From contig WNNJ02000193.1 of assembly GCA_012934845.2 (NCBI GenBank), positions 1-64,000 of the forward strand: a stretch of DNA of 64,000 nt, written 5' to 3'. The first letter of the stretch is position 1, and every line of letters starts with the position of its first letter. The position numbers and the translations under genes were made by a program. Positions 22,321-33,299 of the stretch are shown here, one piece after another. The notes beneath the pieces were generated by a model. It was not told the DNA's origin. It saw nothing but the letters and a program-made list of their open reading frames with translations, and ran no database searches. The stretch is from Pomphorhynchus laevis. Taxonomy: Eukaryota; Acanthocephala; Palaeacanthocephala; Echinorhynchida; Pomphorhynchidae.

Positions 22321-23228
22321 TAAATATTATTAATAATAATTTAATAATTTAATAATTTAATAATTAAATATTATTAATAATTTAATAATTTTTTTATTAA
22401 AATACCAATAGTTTAATAAAAATATTTTATAAAATTTACGAAAGTAAATATTTTCGTTAAATTTTAAAGCTATCATTATAGATATGTTATCATTATTTAA
22501 CATATTTCCAAACTATAATACTGCTTTATTTAAATTTGAAGGATACATTACATAATTATGAATATATTATGGTATAAATATAGTATAGCATGTGTGATAA
22601 TGAGAATAGGATGTCTTCAGGGATAGCTACTACATTGTCAAAGTTTGGTACCACATAAATTGATACAAAAAAACGTAAATCAATATCTATCTTAATATTT
22701 CTTTTATTATTAAATATTTTACTGCAGAAAAATTACTTAGAATGAAGGGTTCTTCAGAAAATTACTGAACAATAATAAAAAATGTAAATAAGAATAAAAG
22801 ATGTGAACATTCTTGTTTACATTTTCATACCCTTCGGCTCAGACAGTAAAATTATGCGATTGCAGAACAAAGGAGCATAGTCTCATTGCAGTTGATGGTG
22901 CAGCAAAAACACGATTTAACTGGTAACTGAAGATGGTTCGTTACTGAAAGTCGCAATGACAATTTTCTTTTAAATAAAATTCTAGCATTCCTCTGTACTC
23001 TTTATCATAAATGAACCATTGGGACATTGGAAATTCAGTGCCCTCGCAATCAACGAATGTGCATTTGTGTCTTATTTAAAGAATAACTGGAAGGTCTACA
23101 ATCGCAACAATAAGGTCTACAATCGTTAGTAAAATCAGAGTTTCGTCTAGCATCGTGAAGAATTGCTTGGGTTTTACAGTTATCATATAATCAATCAATC
23201 CGTACACCAATCACTTAAGTGGACTGGC
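22321..23228. other. AT-rich non-coding stretch
   Basis: Simple taataatttaataa runs at 22325-22440, then unremarkable sequence. No gene is recognised. Confidence 0.5.
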
Positions 23229-23310
23229 GATGACTGCGGAGTGGTTAGGGGTGTCTGCTAATTATACTCATAAGTGATTTGGCTGATGATCGAAGTCCAG
23301 TTTCTCAGCA
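23229..23310 (+). tRNA. tRNA-Ser(GCU)-like pseudogene or SINE head
   Basis: gactgcggagtggttagggg, then tctgctaat, then gatcgaagtcc read like a eroded serine tRNA: D arm GGAGTGGTTAGGG (A-box region), anticodon loop CTGCTAAT with GCT at 23257-23259, and a degenerate B box GATCGAAGTCC in place of GGTTCGAATCC. The acceptor stem does not pair well, so this is a pseudogene or the 5' head of a tRNA-derived SINE and not a working tRNA. Confidence 0.45.
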
Positions 23311-23838
23311 GAAAAAAGGATTAAACCAGCTTTAGCACCTGAACCGTAATGTCATGTCATTTTTCAATCTACGATTGATACAGCAATATCTACAATTGTG
23401 TACTTTTGAACTGAGGCTTGCAAATTAGATAAATATGACACTACTCCGTCACCTTCTTAGCTTGGGAAATTATTTTCCTTCTCGACTTAGGCAAGCAGAT
23501 GCAAACGACACTACTGTATTGCTTTATTGACCTCTTGGAATACGTAATCTAAGAGAGAATTTATGTCAACACTTGTGCAAAAATGTACACAAGTGTTAAA
23601 TAATCTGTCTAGATGACAATTTAATCTACGATCATCGAATAATGCCAATAATTATAAAGAGAATCGCCGCAGACAAATACCTGTATTTCAATTATATAAA
23701 ACCTTAAAATTTTAATATTTTATATTTATATATTAATTTTAATATTAATGTAAAAATTAGTATTAATAATATTAATATCAATATTAAATTTTAATATTTT
23801 ATAAAATTAATAAAATATTTTAATATTAACATATTATA
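23311..23838. other. non-coding stretch, AT-rich at its end
   Basis: Nothing recognised. A gagaatcgccgcagacaaatacctg segment near 23662 is repeated imperfectly near 24485. Confidence 0.4.
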
Positions 23839-23839
23839 A

Positions 23840-24095
23840 AAGTGCTTTTGATAATGATCCTTTTTGGTTAAGCTGTAGTATGATGTTACTAGAAAATCTT
23901 CTAGTATATCATTCACATTGTTTCATTCATTGATTGCCGTCTGCCAGTCCTCCTCTGCATCTAGTAGTGGGAGGGATCTGGCACTGATGAGTCATTGTGA
24001 TGACGAAACGGCATTCGTCATTCTTTCGCTCCTGCCTTACATGTTTTACATGAAATTCACGCGGAATGGTCTCACTCTCCTTAAATAACATATTA
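23840..24095 (+). repeat. dispersed copy of the hammerhead repeat
   Basis: Clear copy of the 305-bp monomer at 1996-2300: it starts at agtgcttttgataatgatcc, carries the ribozyme, and ends ggtctcactctccttaaata like the other copies. The first ~45 bp of the monomer are missing. It lies in the large intron of the FBXO7-like gene, on the opposite strand. Confidence 0.75.
23935..24013 (+). ncRNA. hammerhead ribozyme, full core (type III layout)
   Basis: All conserved positions are present. Stem III strand TTGCCG and triplet GTC (cleavage after C23941); stem I hairpin TGCCAG/CTGGCA (23942-23947 with 23978-23983) with further TCC/GGA pairing inside; core CTGATGA (23984-23990); stem II GTCAT/ATGAC with TGTG loop (23991-24004); GAAA (24005-24008); stem III strand CGGCA (24009-24013). 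Stem III can be extended past one U-U mismatch by two pairs. Both stems I and II are closed, so the ends lie in stem III, which is a type III topology. Predicted to self-cleave if transcribed from the plus strand. Confidence 0.85.
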
Positions 24096-24703
24096 TAACA
24101 TTCAATCGATTGAAGGTTAGAAATTGCAATGCACAACGATGAAGTCCTGAACACGCATATGTTGATCTTGTTATTAATCTTGGCACTAATGCAGGCACTT
24201 ATTATGCGATAATTATAATAAAAATTTACAGAATTATTAATAATTATATTGGCAAACTTCCACATAACTTATCAACTTGTAGAATGTTGCATAATTAATG
24301 ATCGCATCAGAAGAGTAAGATGTAATATGTTATTAACAAATCACAACAATACAGGAGTAACCAAAAATATCATCAAATAAAAGTTAACTTTTTGTTCAGA
24401 TCGTGCTATTTTAGTTCACGTGTTCCAAAAAATGCATCTATTTTTAAATAACTTACGTCTACAATAAGCCTAATTGAAATATAAGAATCGCTGCAGACAA
24501 ATTCCCGTATTTCAATTATATAGAAGCGTGATGATCCTGATTAAAAATTAATTTTACCGTCAAATACCAAACAATATATTCTTTAATATTTCTATTTGTT
24601 TATGTATCATCAAATAAATTTGGATATTACATTAAAAAATCCCAGGACGTTACTTTTTTTCGAATAAATTGACAAAATTACAAAATATACTAATTCAACT
24701 TAC
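24096..24703. other. intron sequence of the FBXO7-like gene
   Basis: AT-rich, no gene recognised. The minus-strand frame at 23927-24265 overlaps the hammerhead repeat and is not considered coding. Confidence 0.4.
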
Positions 24704-24883
24704 CCCACAGATGTTAAGACTGCAGTCTAAAGTAACTTGATGAATATATAAAACAATGCGGTCGTAGATGTTTTCTGCTTTGTTAATAGAGAAAGATTTC
24801 TCTAAACGATCATACCATGCCTTTTCACTGGCTTTACTCAATCTTCTAACTTCTTCAAGCAACGAAGGTCTATGTATATGCAT
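24704..24883 (-). CDS. FBXO7-like gene, exon with start of the FP domain
   Basis: A 180-nt minus-strand exon of exactly 60 codons, with acceptor gatttag immediately before ATG and a consensus donor GGG/gtaagt. It encodes MHIHRPSLLEEVRRLSKA, then AWYDRLEKSF and AENIYDRIVLYIHQVTLDC. The last part fits the first helix of the FP domain (in FBXO7, NEALCVVVHLLMLESG). Phase 0 at both ends, matching the next exon at 17380-17596. The ATG could be the true start after a 5'-UTR intron, or an internal Met; a possible earlier mini-exon ending KGLEVYKEY before gtaagc lies near 24980-25010. No ubiquitin-like domain was found upstream. Confidence 0.6.
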
Positions 24884-24899
24884 CTAAATCAATATCGAA

Positions 24900-25869
24900 A
24901 TGAATACAAAATGGGTTTATTACAAAATAAATATAAAATTACCACAATAGTTGTAAATGCTTATTATTTCATATAATATGCTTACATATTCTTTGTAGAC
25001 TTCTAGACCCTTTAAGATCAATCACATAAGCAGATGCTTATGCTTAGATTCATAGTGCTGAGGTCTTATTAATCCAAAAATGTGACGTTTTAATTATTAT
25101 ACGGATGAGAATATTACTTTTAAAAATACTGATAATTTAATTTGGATAAATCAGATCAGATAACTGTCTCTATAAAAATCAAAAGTAAAGATGAATAATA
25201 AATACTTATTTAAGATTTTATACAATTAATATTAATTGATTTGATAATATTTTATATATTATAAATTATCGATAATATTGATATTTATATATTACATAAA
25301 TAAGACCAAGCAAATTAGTCTACGTATTTTATACTATACATAAATTAAAAATAAAGTTAAATAATTATAAATAAAAAACAATTATATCAGATTTTATACA
25401 ATCAATATTAATTAATATAATCACATTTTATATATTCTTAATTATATATAATATTATATATTATAATATCATAATATATAAATATATATTTTATAAATAA
25501 ATCAAAAATAAAGATAAATAATAAATAATAATAACATTTTATGCAATTTATATTTATATCAAGTAAAAATTAAAATAATATCAAATTTATATGAATCGAC
25601 TAATAAATAACAGACGATTAGATGTTTACAGTAAGAACTGCTAGGCTCTTTATGTTTCTTATCATATAAACAATAATATATCTTGTATTTTTATCAGGTA
25701 TTACGTATTTGTATAATGTATTATGATTTCCGAAAATATGATTCGGAAAATATAGGTCAGAAAATATATATATGGATCAAATGACCGTTAAAATGGATTC
25801 TATGAACAATCAACCATGATAATCATTTGTAATAAATTAATTGTCACTGCTTATGATAAAAGTAACGAA
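24900..25869. other. AT-rich non-coding stretch
   Basis: Mostly ataatatt-type low complexity. Apart from the possible mini-exon near 24980-25010, nothing is seen. Confidence 0.45.
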
Positions 25870-27540
25870 ATAATAAATAAGAACAATTTATTGACAAGAA
25901 AAAAAACAAATAATACACAAGATTTTTCCTGTCAACCAATGGTTCGGGTGTCGGGTAGTGGAGGCAGTGCACAAACCAAACTAGTCCAGACGTTGCGATA
26001 AAGTTTTCTTTCAGATACCTGGCATCGAGGTCTATCTCGAGCTCTTCATCCAGAGAGTCCGGCCTAGAAATCCCTCTAAGGAAGCGATCCCTAGACATCC
26101 TGAGAACGTGTCCGAGCCTCCTCAACTGACTTTCTTTGATGTTAAAAAGCAGCGACTTTACTCCGAGTCCATTCCGGATGGCCGAATTTCTAATCTGATT
26201 TCTAAGGCTAAGACCGGCCAAACCGTGAAGGAACCTCATTTCGGTCGCCTGTATTCGGTCGCCTGATTAGGGAAAAGAACATTTTTCCCAATCCTGATCG
26301 ACATTGGCACCAGAATCCGAAACAAACACATAGAGACAATCTTGGAGGTAAGAACCAACATCCTTGCCGCTTGGTATTCCATCTTTAATCGTTCTAGTAT
26401 GCATTGTAAGTCCTTAGGACAAGAAGACGACAAAATAACGTCAACTGCAAAAAGCCGAGATGGTATCCTGATAAAACCGAATTAAAGACCGACATCCGTC
26501 GGAGCAGCCCAGTCGTAATTTTGTTAATGTAAACAAGGAACAAAAATAGAGACAAAGGACAACCCTTGCGAGGCACAACACCAACTGAAAATGACTCAGA
26601 CTTCCTACCTAGATCACAAACACAACACATACTTTGTTCATAAGAGAATCCACAGCTACCGAAGATATTGTGGTACTCCATACTCCCTTAGTACTTTCCG
26701 TAACCTCACTCGCGAAACTCGGTCGAACACCTTCTCCAAATCTACAAAGCACATGTAGACCGATTGAGCAAAGTCCCAAGGCCGTTCATGGATAGCTGAT
26801 CCGTAGTTCCACGACCTGGACGAAAGCAGCATTGTTCTTCATGCAACTGTCTCTCAACTAAGGCCGTATCCTAAACACAAGAATTCTAGTAAATAGCTTT
26901 TTAGTTTGGCTAAGAAAAGTGATGCTCAGATAATTGGAATACACACTTCGGTCCCATTTCTCTAATATCGGTACCACCACCCCAGTTCGCAACTCCCTAG
27001 GAACCTTGCCCGACTTCAATGCAATATTGAAGATCCGTGTTAGCCACTTCATGCCAAAAACGTCGAGAGTCTTTAAACCTAAAGGTCGAATCTCGTCTAC
27101 TCCAGAAGACTTGCCATTACGAAATTTTTTAACAACAGCAATTACCTCTTCCATATAGATGAGCTCTTCCGTTGGTATTGTACTTGATTGCATATGTGAG
27201 CTTAAATTTTTCCGCTCGTGGCACGATATTATCCTCACATGTATTGATCTTATTGTTGATACAGCGGTACGCTACTAATCAGTCTGAGGGAATCATCAGC
27301 TGCTAACCCAGACCTACATTTCACGTTTCGACCCTTATTATCTACTTTTTCCGTACACTGGTGCTCATCAGATTTGAATTCAGGACGTTTGTATCGCGAT
27401 TAAACGCTACATCCACTAGGCTGGCTGCTCCAGTGGTGTAGATATACATTTCTGTATATTACTTTTAATAATATATTACTTTTCTTCAGTTGGTTCTAAA
27501 AGCTCTACTTCGACAAGAGAAGGCATATCCATCGGATTAA
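25870..27540 (-). mobile_element. L1/RTE-like LINE fragment, copy 1
   Basis: Minus strand encodes, in pieces, the RT fingers (MEEVIAVVKKFRNGKSSGVD then VPRELRTGVVVPI), the region around GFSYEQSMCCVCDLGRKSES, RKGCPLSLFLFLVYINKI, and the C-terminal GLSLRNQIRNSAIRNGLGV / RRLGHVLRMSRDR block. Several frame changes and a ~230-bp deletion relative to copy 2 (near 26260) show decay. The APE endonuclease half is absent because the copy jumps near 27540 to the downstream repeat. A 306-bp hammerhead-type element interrupts it at 27177-27482. Confidence 0.8.
27165..27494 (-). mobile_element. 306-bp hammerhead-bearing insertion with 12-bp target duplication
   Basis: Bases 27177-27482 are absent from the paralogous LINE copy at about 53670. 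They are flanked by tcttccgttggt (27165-27176) and tcttcagttggt (27483-27494), a 12-bp target duplication with one mismatch; the empty site in copy 2 has one such sequence. On the minus strand the insert carries CTGATGA at 27293-27299 with CCGCTG (27262-27267) and GTA positioned as in the 5963-6008 hammerhead, but GATT where GAAA is expected. A second CTGATGA is at 27365-27371, with CGAAAC at 27325-27330. It shares cgaaacgtga and agcagctgatga with the 5.5-6.0 kb repeat. Confidence 0.7.
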
Positions 27541-28409
27541 AAAGAAGACTATCACTATGGCTGATGCAAGTCGGCCAATTATTTAACCGTTGAACGACGA
27601 ATGTCTAACATACGTTGCCTAGGCCGCTCCACCAAGAGGCTAATTAGCAATAGGTGTCAGTTTAATACTTTATCGACTGGCATCTAGCAGCTTAATAAAA
27701 TTATTAATTAAATTTATTTCAAATTTATTAATAAATTATTTCAAATTTATTTTTAAATTATTATTTAATTTCGAGCATTTACCCTAATAATAGAAAATCT
27801 ATATTTCAATAGTCTATAAAATGACTATCCCTACGGCTGATGCCAATTATTTAGCCGTTGATCTACGAATGTCGAACATACATTACCTGGGCAGCTTCAC
27901 GAATAGGCTAATTGGTAATAGGTGCCAGCTTAATACTTAATCGATGACACCCAGCGGCCAATACTTAATCGACTGGCAACTAGCGGCTCTAATAATAATT
28001 AAGAATAAGGTGTATGACCACAGGTATTCGCATATAATATAATATATTATCCTACAATTAATATACGATATTAATTATATGATATTAATATATTGATTAT
28101 ATTATAAATTATCACATATTCCTATTATATAAATAGGAATTAATAAAAACGATAAAAGTTTAATATTTAATATTTTTAATATTTATTTTATATTTCCGAT
28201 TTACTCTTTATTAATTAAATATTAATATAATTAATATAGTAATGTTATATGTGTATACCTGTGATCATACACCCTATTATAAGATTCATATTTTTTACAA
28301 ATAATTGACTTATATTTGACCCATTGTCCATTAATGTTTGAGAATAAAAAACACTATAAACTCTATTTTTAATTTTTGTCAATGCATGAGCATCATCAGT
28401 GATAAAACA
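27541..28409. repeat. ~860-bp AT-rich repeat, copy 1
   Basis: Direct, highly similar copy of 55553-56405. Each copy contains two internal units starting ctacggctgatgcaag-like sequence (27552 and 27830 here) with inverted pairings such as ggtgccag...ctggcacc. It is not coding. It follows the same LINE in both places, so the LINE and this repeat were duplicated together. Confidence 0.85.
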
Positions 28410-31199
28410 ATGAAATTAAGTATGCATTCATTTAGGGTAGTGAATGATTGCAACCACGGATATATCGGTCAAAGAGACCTAATACTAAAATTATGATAGA
28501 TTAAAGGTGGGGCAACCTGAGCCATTTTACCAGTAAATAATCATCAGTAAATTAACCGTTAAGGTTAAAAGTGTTGTGTATATACGAAATTCCTTGACAT
28601 AATTGCAAGGAATAATAACAAGGTCCAACAGGCAATGCACTTCGCACTAAACCACATCAATATGCAATACGACGAGGTGACACATCCTCAGCAATTTAAA
28701 GTTATATGCTAAATACTGACCACGAAATGCACTTTGATTGTGCCCGGATTCTAGAATACGAATAAAGAAGAATTCCCATCTTATTAAGGAGGCACTCTAC
28801 ATTCAAAAAGAGAGAACTGCTGAAATAAATACGCCAGGTCACGATATGCTGCTCGCACAACACAACTTTTAGCTACCCCTACTAGTTATCTGCACATATT
28901 ATTGTCAATACATTTTACCATTTCATTGTGAATTCTGATTTCAAATTTCCGCATTTTAATTGTTCACATATTCTTGTTACCACATTTTACTTTCAAGTTT
29001 ATTCTAGCTTTGTGTGTATTTATGGTTTTGGTAATTTTTATAGTTTTGGTAGTTTTATCAGAGGAAATACATCATTAGCATGTATTTGGCCCCGCTGCTA
29101 TGTTGGGTAGAGGAGTTAGGGGCCGAAACCTGATAGCATAGCAGTTCCTCCTGATGACCTCTAATTCTTATTCTGATACAACGTTTGCTAAATTATAGAA
29201 AATTATAGAAAATCTAAAAACAATTATTTATTTTATTATTTAATTATTAAATTTTGATTTAGCATTATTATGTTTTGTTTATTTTATAATTATATAACAA
29301 TACGTAGACTCAGTTAGCTAGTTTGATTTTATCACTAATGATGATATCATTAATTTCGCATTGAGCGAAAATTCTAATAAAATGTCAACCATTATGTTCT
29401 TTATTCTCAAAGATAATTTACTATCAATCGTTCAAGAAAATAATTTTATTGTAAATTTATTAGTTAAAGTAATTGTATCTCAGACAAAACTAAACGTATA
29501 ATGAAATTACTCAAGTGAATTGCAAAAAATTATTTAGATGTTACCGCAAATGAACAATAAGCAATATTTTAAGGTTCTTGTTAAACGACCTCATTTATTA
29601 AAATATGTTTTGTTTACCACATTTTAAACCTTATGTAAATTATGTAAACCTGATGTTTAGTCTCATTGAACTATCAGGATAAAACCTTATGTAATTTTTT
29701 TAAAAAGTTATTAGTTTTATAGGTTAAAATAGAAAAAATAATTAATTATAAATAAATTAATTGTTATTTCTTTTAAATAGAAATTCACATATAAAAACTT
29801 TGAATTATAAGATTACGTTAGTATTTAAAAGTAACTACATTGTGTATAGCTAACAAAAATTATCAAAGTACTTAGGGAAATCCACGAACTCTGTTACGAA
29901 TCAAATTTTCTAATTTGTTTAATAATTAATACGTTATATCCAATGCATATTTTTATCGGTCTAAAGTTTAAAGAGTCTCCTACGTTTTACTGTTGGCAAA
30001 AGTAAATTTTTTACTTCAGATCTTCGTGATAATTCAAATCAATGTGCACAATATCTGTTAATATCTTACAAAATTTACAGCAAGTATCGTGACACCTTAG
30101 CTATAAATGTTGCTTGCATTACAATCTTAACAAATGTTGGAAGACGTAACAATGGAATTATTAAAAAATTCTGAAAAACTAAAATGGCAAGCTGATCTTT
30201 GGAAATATTATAAGAATAGATTAGAAAGAAATGACAAAACTCGCAAACTGACTTAAAACTTACTAAAAATTGATTTTTTAAAAATGCATTTTTACAAGGG
30301 AATATAAAATAAACATGAACTTGCGTGATAAGTCACCACTTATTGCTTGAAAGTATAGAAAGTGTACTGTCTACCTATTTTATGATAGTTGTATTACATA
30401 GTTTATCGTACAAAGTTAACATTTATTAGATTTAATAGCAAACAAATCTAATTATACTATGCAAACGGTTGTGCAACAATCAAAAACGCATTATCTCTAA
30501 CGCATTTTAAATGTGTCAAAAACAATAAGTAGTTCAGAAAAAGTGTTTTACTATGAAATGATAATTACCAACAAACCAACTTATGTAATTACAGTAATCA
30601 CTTAACGAAAATAGATAATGCAGAAGTCACACACATCTTACTATATATTCACTCGTTAAGAAAATTTCATATTTTTATTTTAAAAGTTGCTGGTTTTGAT
30701 GTTAACTTTAATTATATAATTAAAAACTTAACTTACTAATTAGAAAAGCTCACTAATTAAAAGTTGATTAGCATTGATCAACTTACACAAATAAATAAGA
30801 ATGCTTCTTTTTAAGATACAATTGCATTTTAATTATATGAATCCTCCTTTTTAAAGGATTCTGTAGCTGGTTTTCAATGCGAAAGTAATCTTGTGTGAAC
30901 TAGCAACTATTCAAAAGATAAGTAAGCGTCCACCACAGGATCACCAGTCACGATTTTAATCGATCTTCATGATCTCATACCAAACTATAATTGCAGCGAT
31001 TTTTGGTGGATTGAAGCAGATTTTATATATAAATAGCTAATTATAGAGTTGAATGTTGAAACATGAACATTTTAATTACAGTGTTTGTGTTTCGGTTTTC
31101 ACTCTATAATACTAAAAACCGAGAAATGGGAGAAATTTATTTTGAACAATCTAGCGTTTTGCAAAAATAACTTCTTCAGAGTGAAGTGTCGTCAAATTG
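28410..31199. other. AT-rich stretch with little recognisable content
   Basis: 29090-29160 has a GC-richer imperfect hairpin (ccccgctgctatg with catagcag). A 40-codon plus frame at 30134-30256 is listed separately. Nothing else was recognised. Confidence 0.4.
30134..30256 (+). CDS. 40-residue lysine-rich frame, unidentified
   Basis: MLEDVTMELLKNSEKLKW, then QADLWKYYKNRLERNDKTRK and a TAA. Amphipathic and basic, it looks like the end of a helical protein. The LWKYYKNR stretch loosely recalls the segment after F-boxes, but this is not enough to name it. No acceptor is obvious upstream. It could be a chance frame. Confidence 0.2.
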   Translation: MLEDVTMELLKNSEKLKWQADLWKYYKNRLERNDKTRKLT

Positions 31200-32960
31200 A
31201 ATGTGTATTTGTACTCGAACGCTGAAAGAATTTCAAGTGGTTTTTGATAGCTGATTTTGTATTATTGAAATTGTCGATATCAAGATAGATGGTTGTCGTG
31301 ATCAAGATTTAATCCATGAAGATCGATCATTAGTTGGCACGTTCAGTATTTTTCCTTTCTTTGATCTATATGTGGTATCGATCAATATGATCATGATTGT
31401 TTTTTTTCACTGTTTTCAATAATAAGCTTTGCAGCATCGTCTCTTGTGCATAAGTTTAATGTCGCATATTGCTTTGTCCGTAATTATATGATATTTATGT
31501 CTCTCCGATATATTGTCTTCCACATTCTTTACATACTAATCGGTAATAAATGCAAAGAACGATGATGCTATCTGTATTTTTCATTGTTGCACGACATATA
31601 AATTCTTTCAACATTCACAAGTTAATTTTTGCGAAAGGGAAAATCCAGGTGAGCCTCTGGGGTACTTGGGCTATCTCGTGATTAGTCTTTTTTCGAGAGG
31701 ACGTCCCCCAGAACAAAGGCTAAGGTTTCTTAAGCTCCTCGTATCTCGGTTACCCAGCATAGTCAGTCTCGATTGGATTCTTCGGGGGAGGGTGAAAGAC
31801 TCCGGATGGTTCAGTCGGAAGGCGACGTGTTAGATAGGTTGGAGGGCTCAGATCCCCCTGGACCTGAGGCCGTGAGTCATGTTGGAAGACTAACAATGTC
31901 ATTATTGATTTGTTTTCGTCTAGTTTTTTGCTTTCTGTTTCATCTGTTTCTGTCGGTTATCCTTATGTTTAGTTATTTAAGAAAACCCTTAATTTTAACT
32001 TAATTTTTGCATTGTGAAATTCTTATTGTAATTATGTTGCTCCATCGATTGTAACTTTAGCATTAGTAAGCATTTGTTTTAAAGTATTCGTTGCCGAAAC
32101 ATATCATTTTCGGAAACCTCTTATATTTAAACTTTTAGTCCATTTGACCATATACTGTTTGCAGACAACGTTCAATATTCCTGATTACTGGATGATATTG
32201 CATCGAAATCACAGTCCTGAGAGGTCTTGTTATGACTGAATGTAGGATATATTTTCTAGGTATTGTTCGAACTTGTCGCTCGGTTCGTAGAATTTCACTG
32301 TGGTTTTACCTTCTTTGATAAAATGATCTATTATTTTAATTGCAGCGTCTTCAAACGTGCATTGTTACAAATCTTTTCAATTCTGATGAAATCGTTATAA
32401 ATCATATTCCTCTACATTTGAGAACTGTTCGATTAGTGCATGCATGCCTATAGGCTTTTAATTCGTGCTATACACAATTTTGAATGCGTCGAGATTAAAT
32501 TCCAAAATAACAAGTTTGTAAAAGTGTCGATGTATAAGGCCTTTGATATACGTAGTATTCCATTTGTCTATTTTTTATTGCAACATCCAAGTAGTGAACA
32601 TTTTCTATTATGTTTTGATCATATGAGAATTTTGCATTAGAGTTAGCACTTATATATGCGACAAATGAACTCCTCAATACTATGTGGCTATAGTTGATGT
32701 TATTTATGGTAAAATAACATCATCAATGTACAGAATTCACCATAAATAATTTTTAACTGTTTTTGTGATTAGTTTTTGTTTTAACGTGGGAATTAATAGA
32801 TTAGCGTAAGCAAGAGCAATAAATGTCCTCATTGTAGTCCTTTATATGTATCTCCAATATTCATATTCAAAAACTCATACGTTTTGTTCAGAGTATATAG
32901 TAGATGTTTTGCACGCTTTATTCATATTATGTAAGGTAATGATTTTTATTTATTATGACC
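31200..32960 (-). mobile_element. Penelope-like element (GIY-YIG type), fragmentary
   Basis: Minus strand shows PLE reverse-transcriptase pieces (FIALAYANLLIPTL, then YIDDV near 32700-32870; SYDQNIIENVHYLDVAIKN near 32560-32640) and, further on, a GIY-YIG endonuclease piece with VCKECGRQYIGET near 31500-31580. The order RT then GIY-YIG is that of EN(+) PLEs. It is an old broken copy, with several breaks and an insertion of the GC-richer dispersed repeat at 31651-31895. Confidence 0.65.
31651..31895 (+). repeat. GC-richer dispersed repeat, copy 1
   Basis: Contains tctcgtgattagtctttttt, aggacgtcccccagaac, ttcttaagctcctcg and ggttcagtcggaaggcgacg. Related copies are at 35441-35604, 35981-36195, 44860-44998 and 45067-45310. 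It has no conserved frame. It could be a SINE or a LINE 3' UTR. Confidence 0.7.
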
Positions 32961-33299
32961 AAATAAGTCGACAAAGATTATTTGAAGTAACCGACTCAGT
33001 ATAGTATTGTCAAAACAAGGGTCAGAAATGGGGAGCACTCAATGTCCTGGAAAGAACAAGGTGTATCACTTACATAATAGTGACTACAGATGGTAGAAAT
33101 GTACGAGCACATGGCGATCAATAAACAAAACGATTTAGAAAACATAGAATCATGTGGAAGAAACATAAAATAAATAGCATTAATACCAGAATACGATTAT
33201 GGCCCAGTAAAGAACACTTTACAAACTCAGCGAGGCATAGCGTCTCAAGATAAATTATTATTACGGTATGAAGCAAAAAACCAGGTAGTAGATATAGAG
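32961..33299. other. unassigned sequence
   Basis: Moderate GC around 33000-33115. No frame or element is recognised. Confidence 0.35.

Noticed and set aside
23282-23320. ggctgatgatcgaag...cagaaaaaagg as a hammerhead
   Set aside because: CTGATGA and GAAA are present, but the sequence between them cannot form a stem II. The segment is better explained as the T-arm side of a tRNA-like repeat.
24001-24025. Alternative type I reading of the 23.9-kb ribozyme using cg-gcatt-cg as stem III and a second GTC
   Set aside because: Stem I would then have to pair ctggca with attctt, which it cannot. The type III reading pairs all three stems.
23927-24265. 112-residue minus frame as an exon of the FBXO7-like gene
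   Set aside because: Its first part is antisense to the hammerhead repeat, and it has no suitable splice sites.
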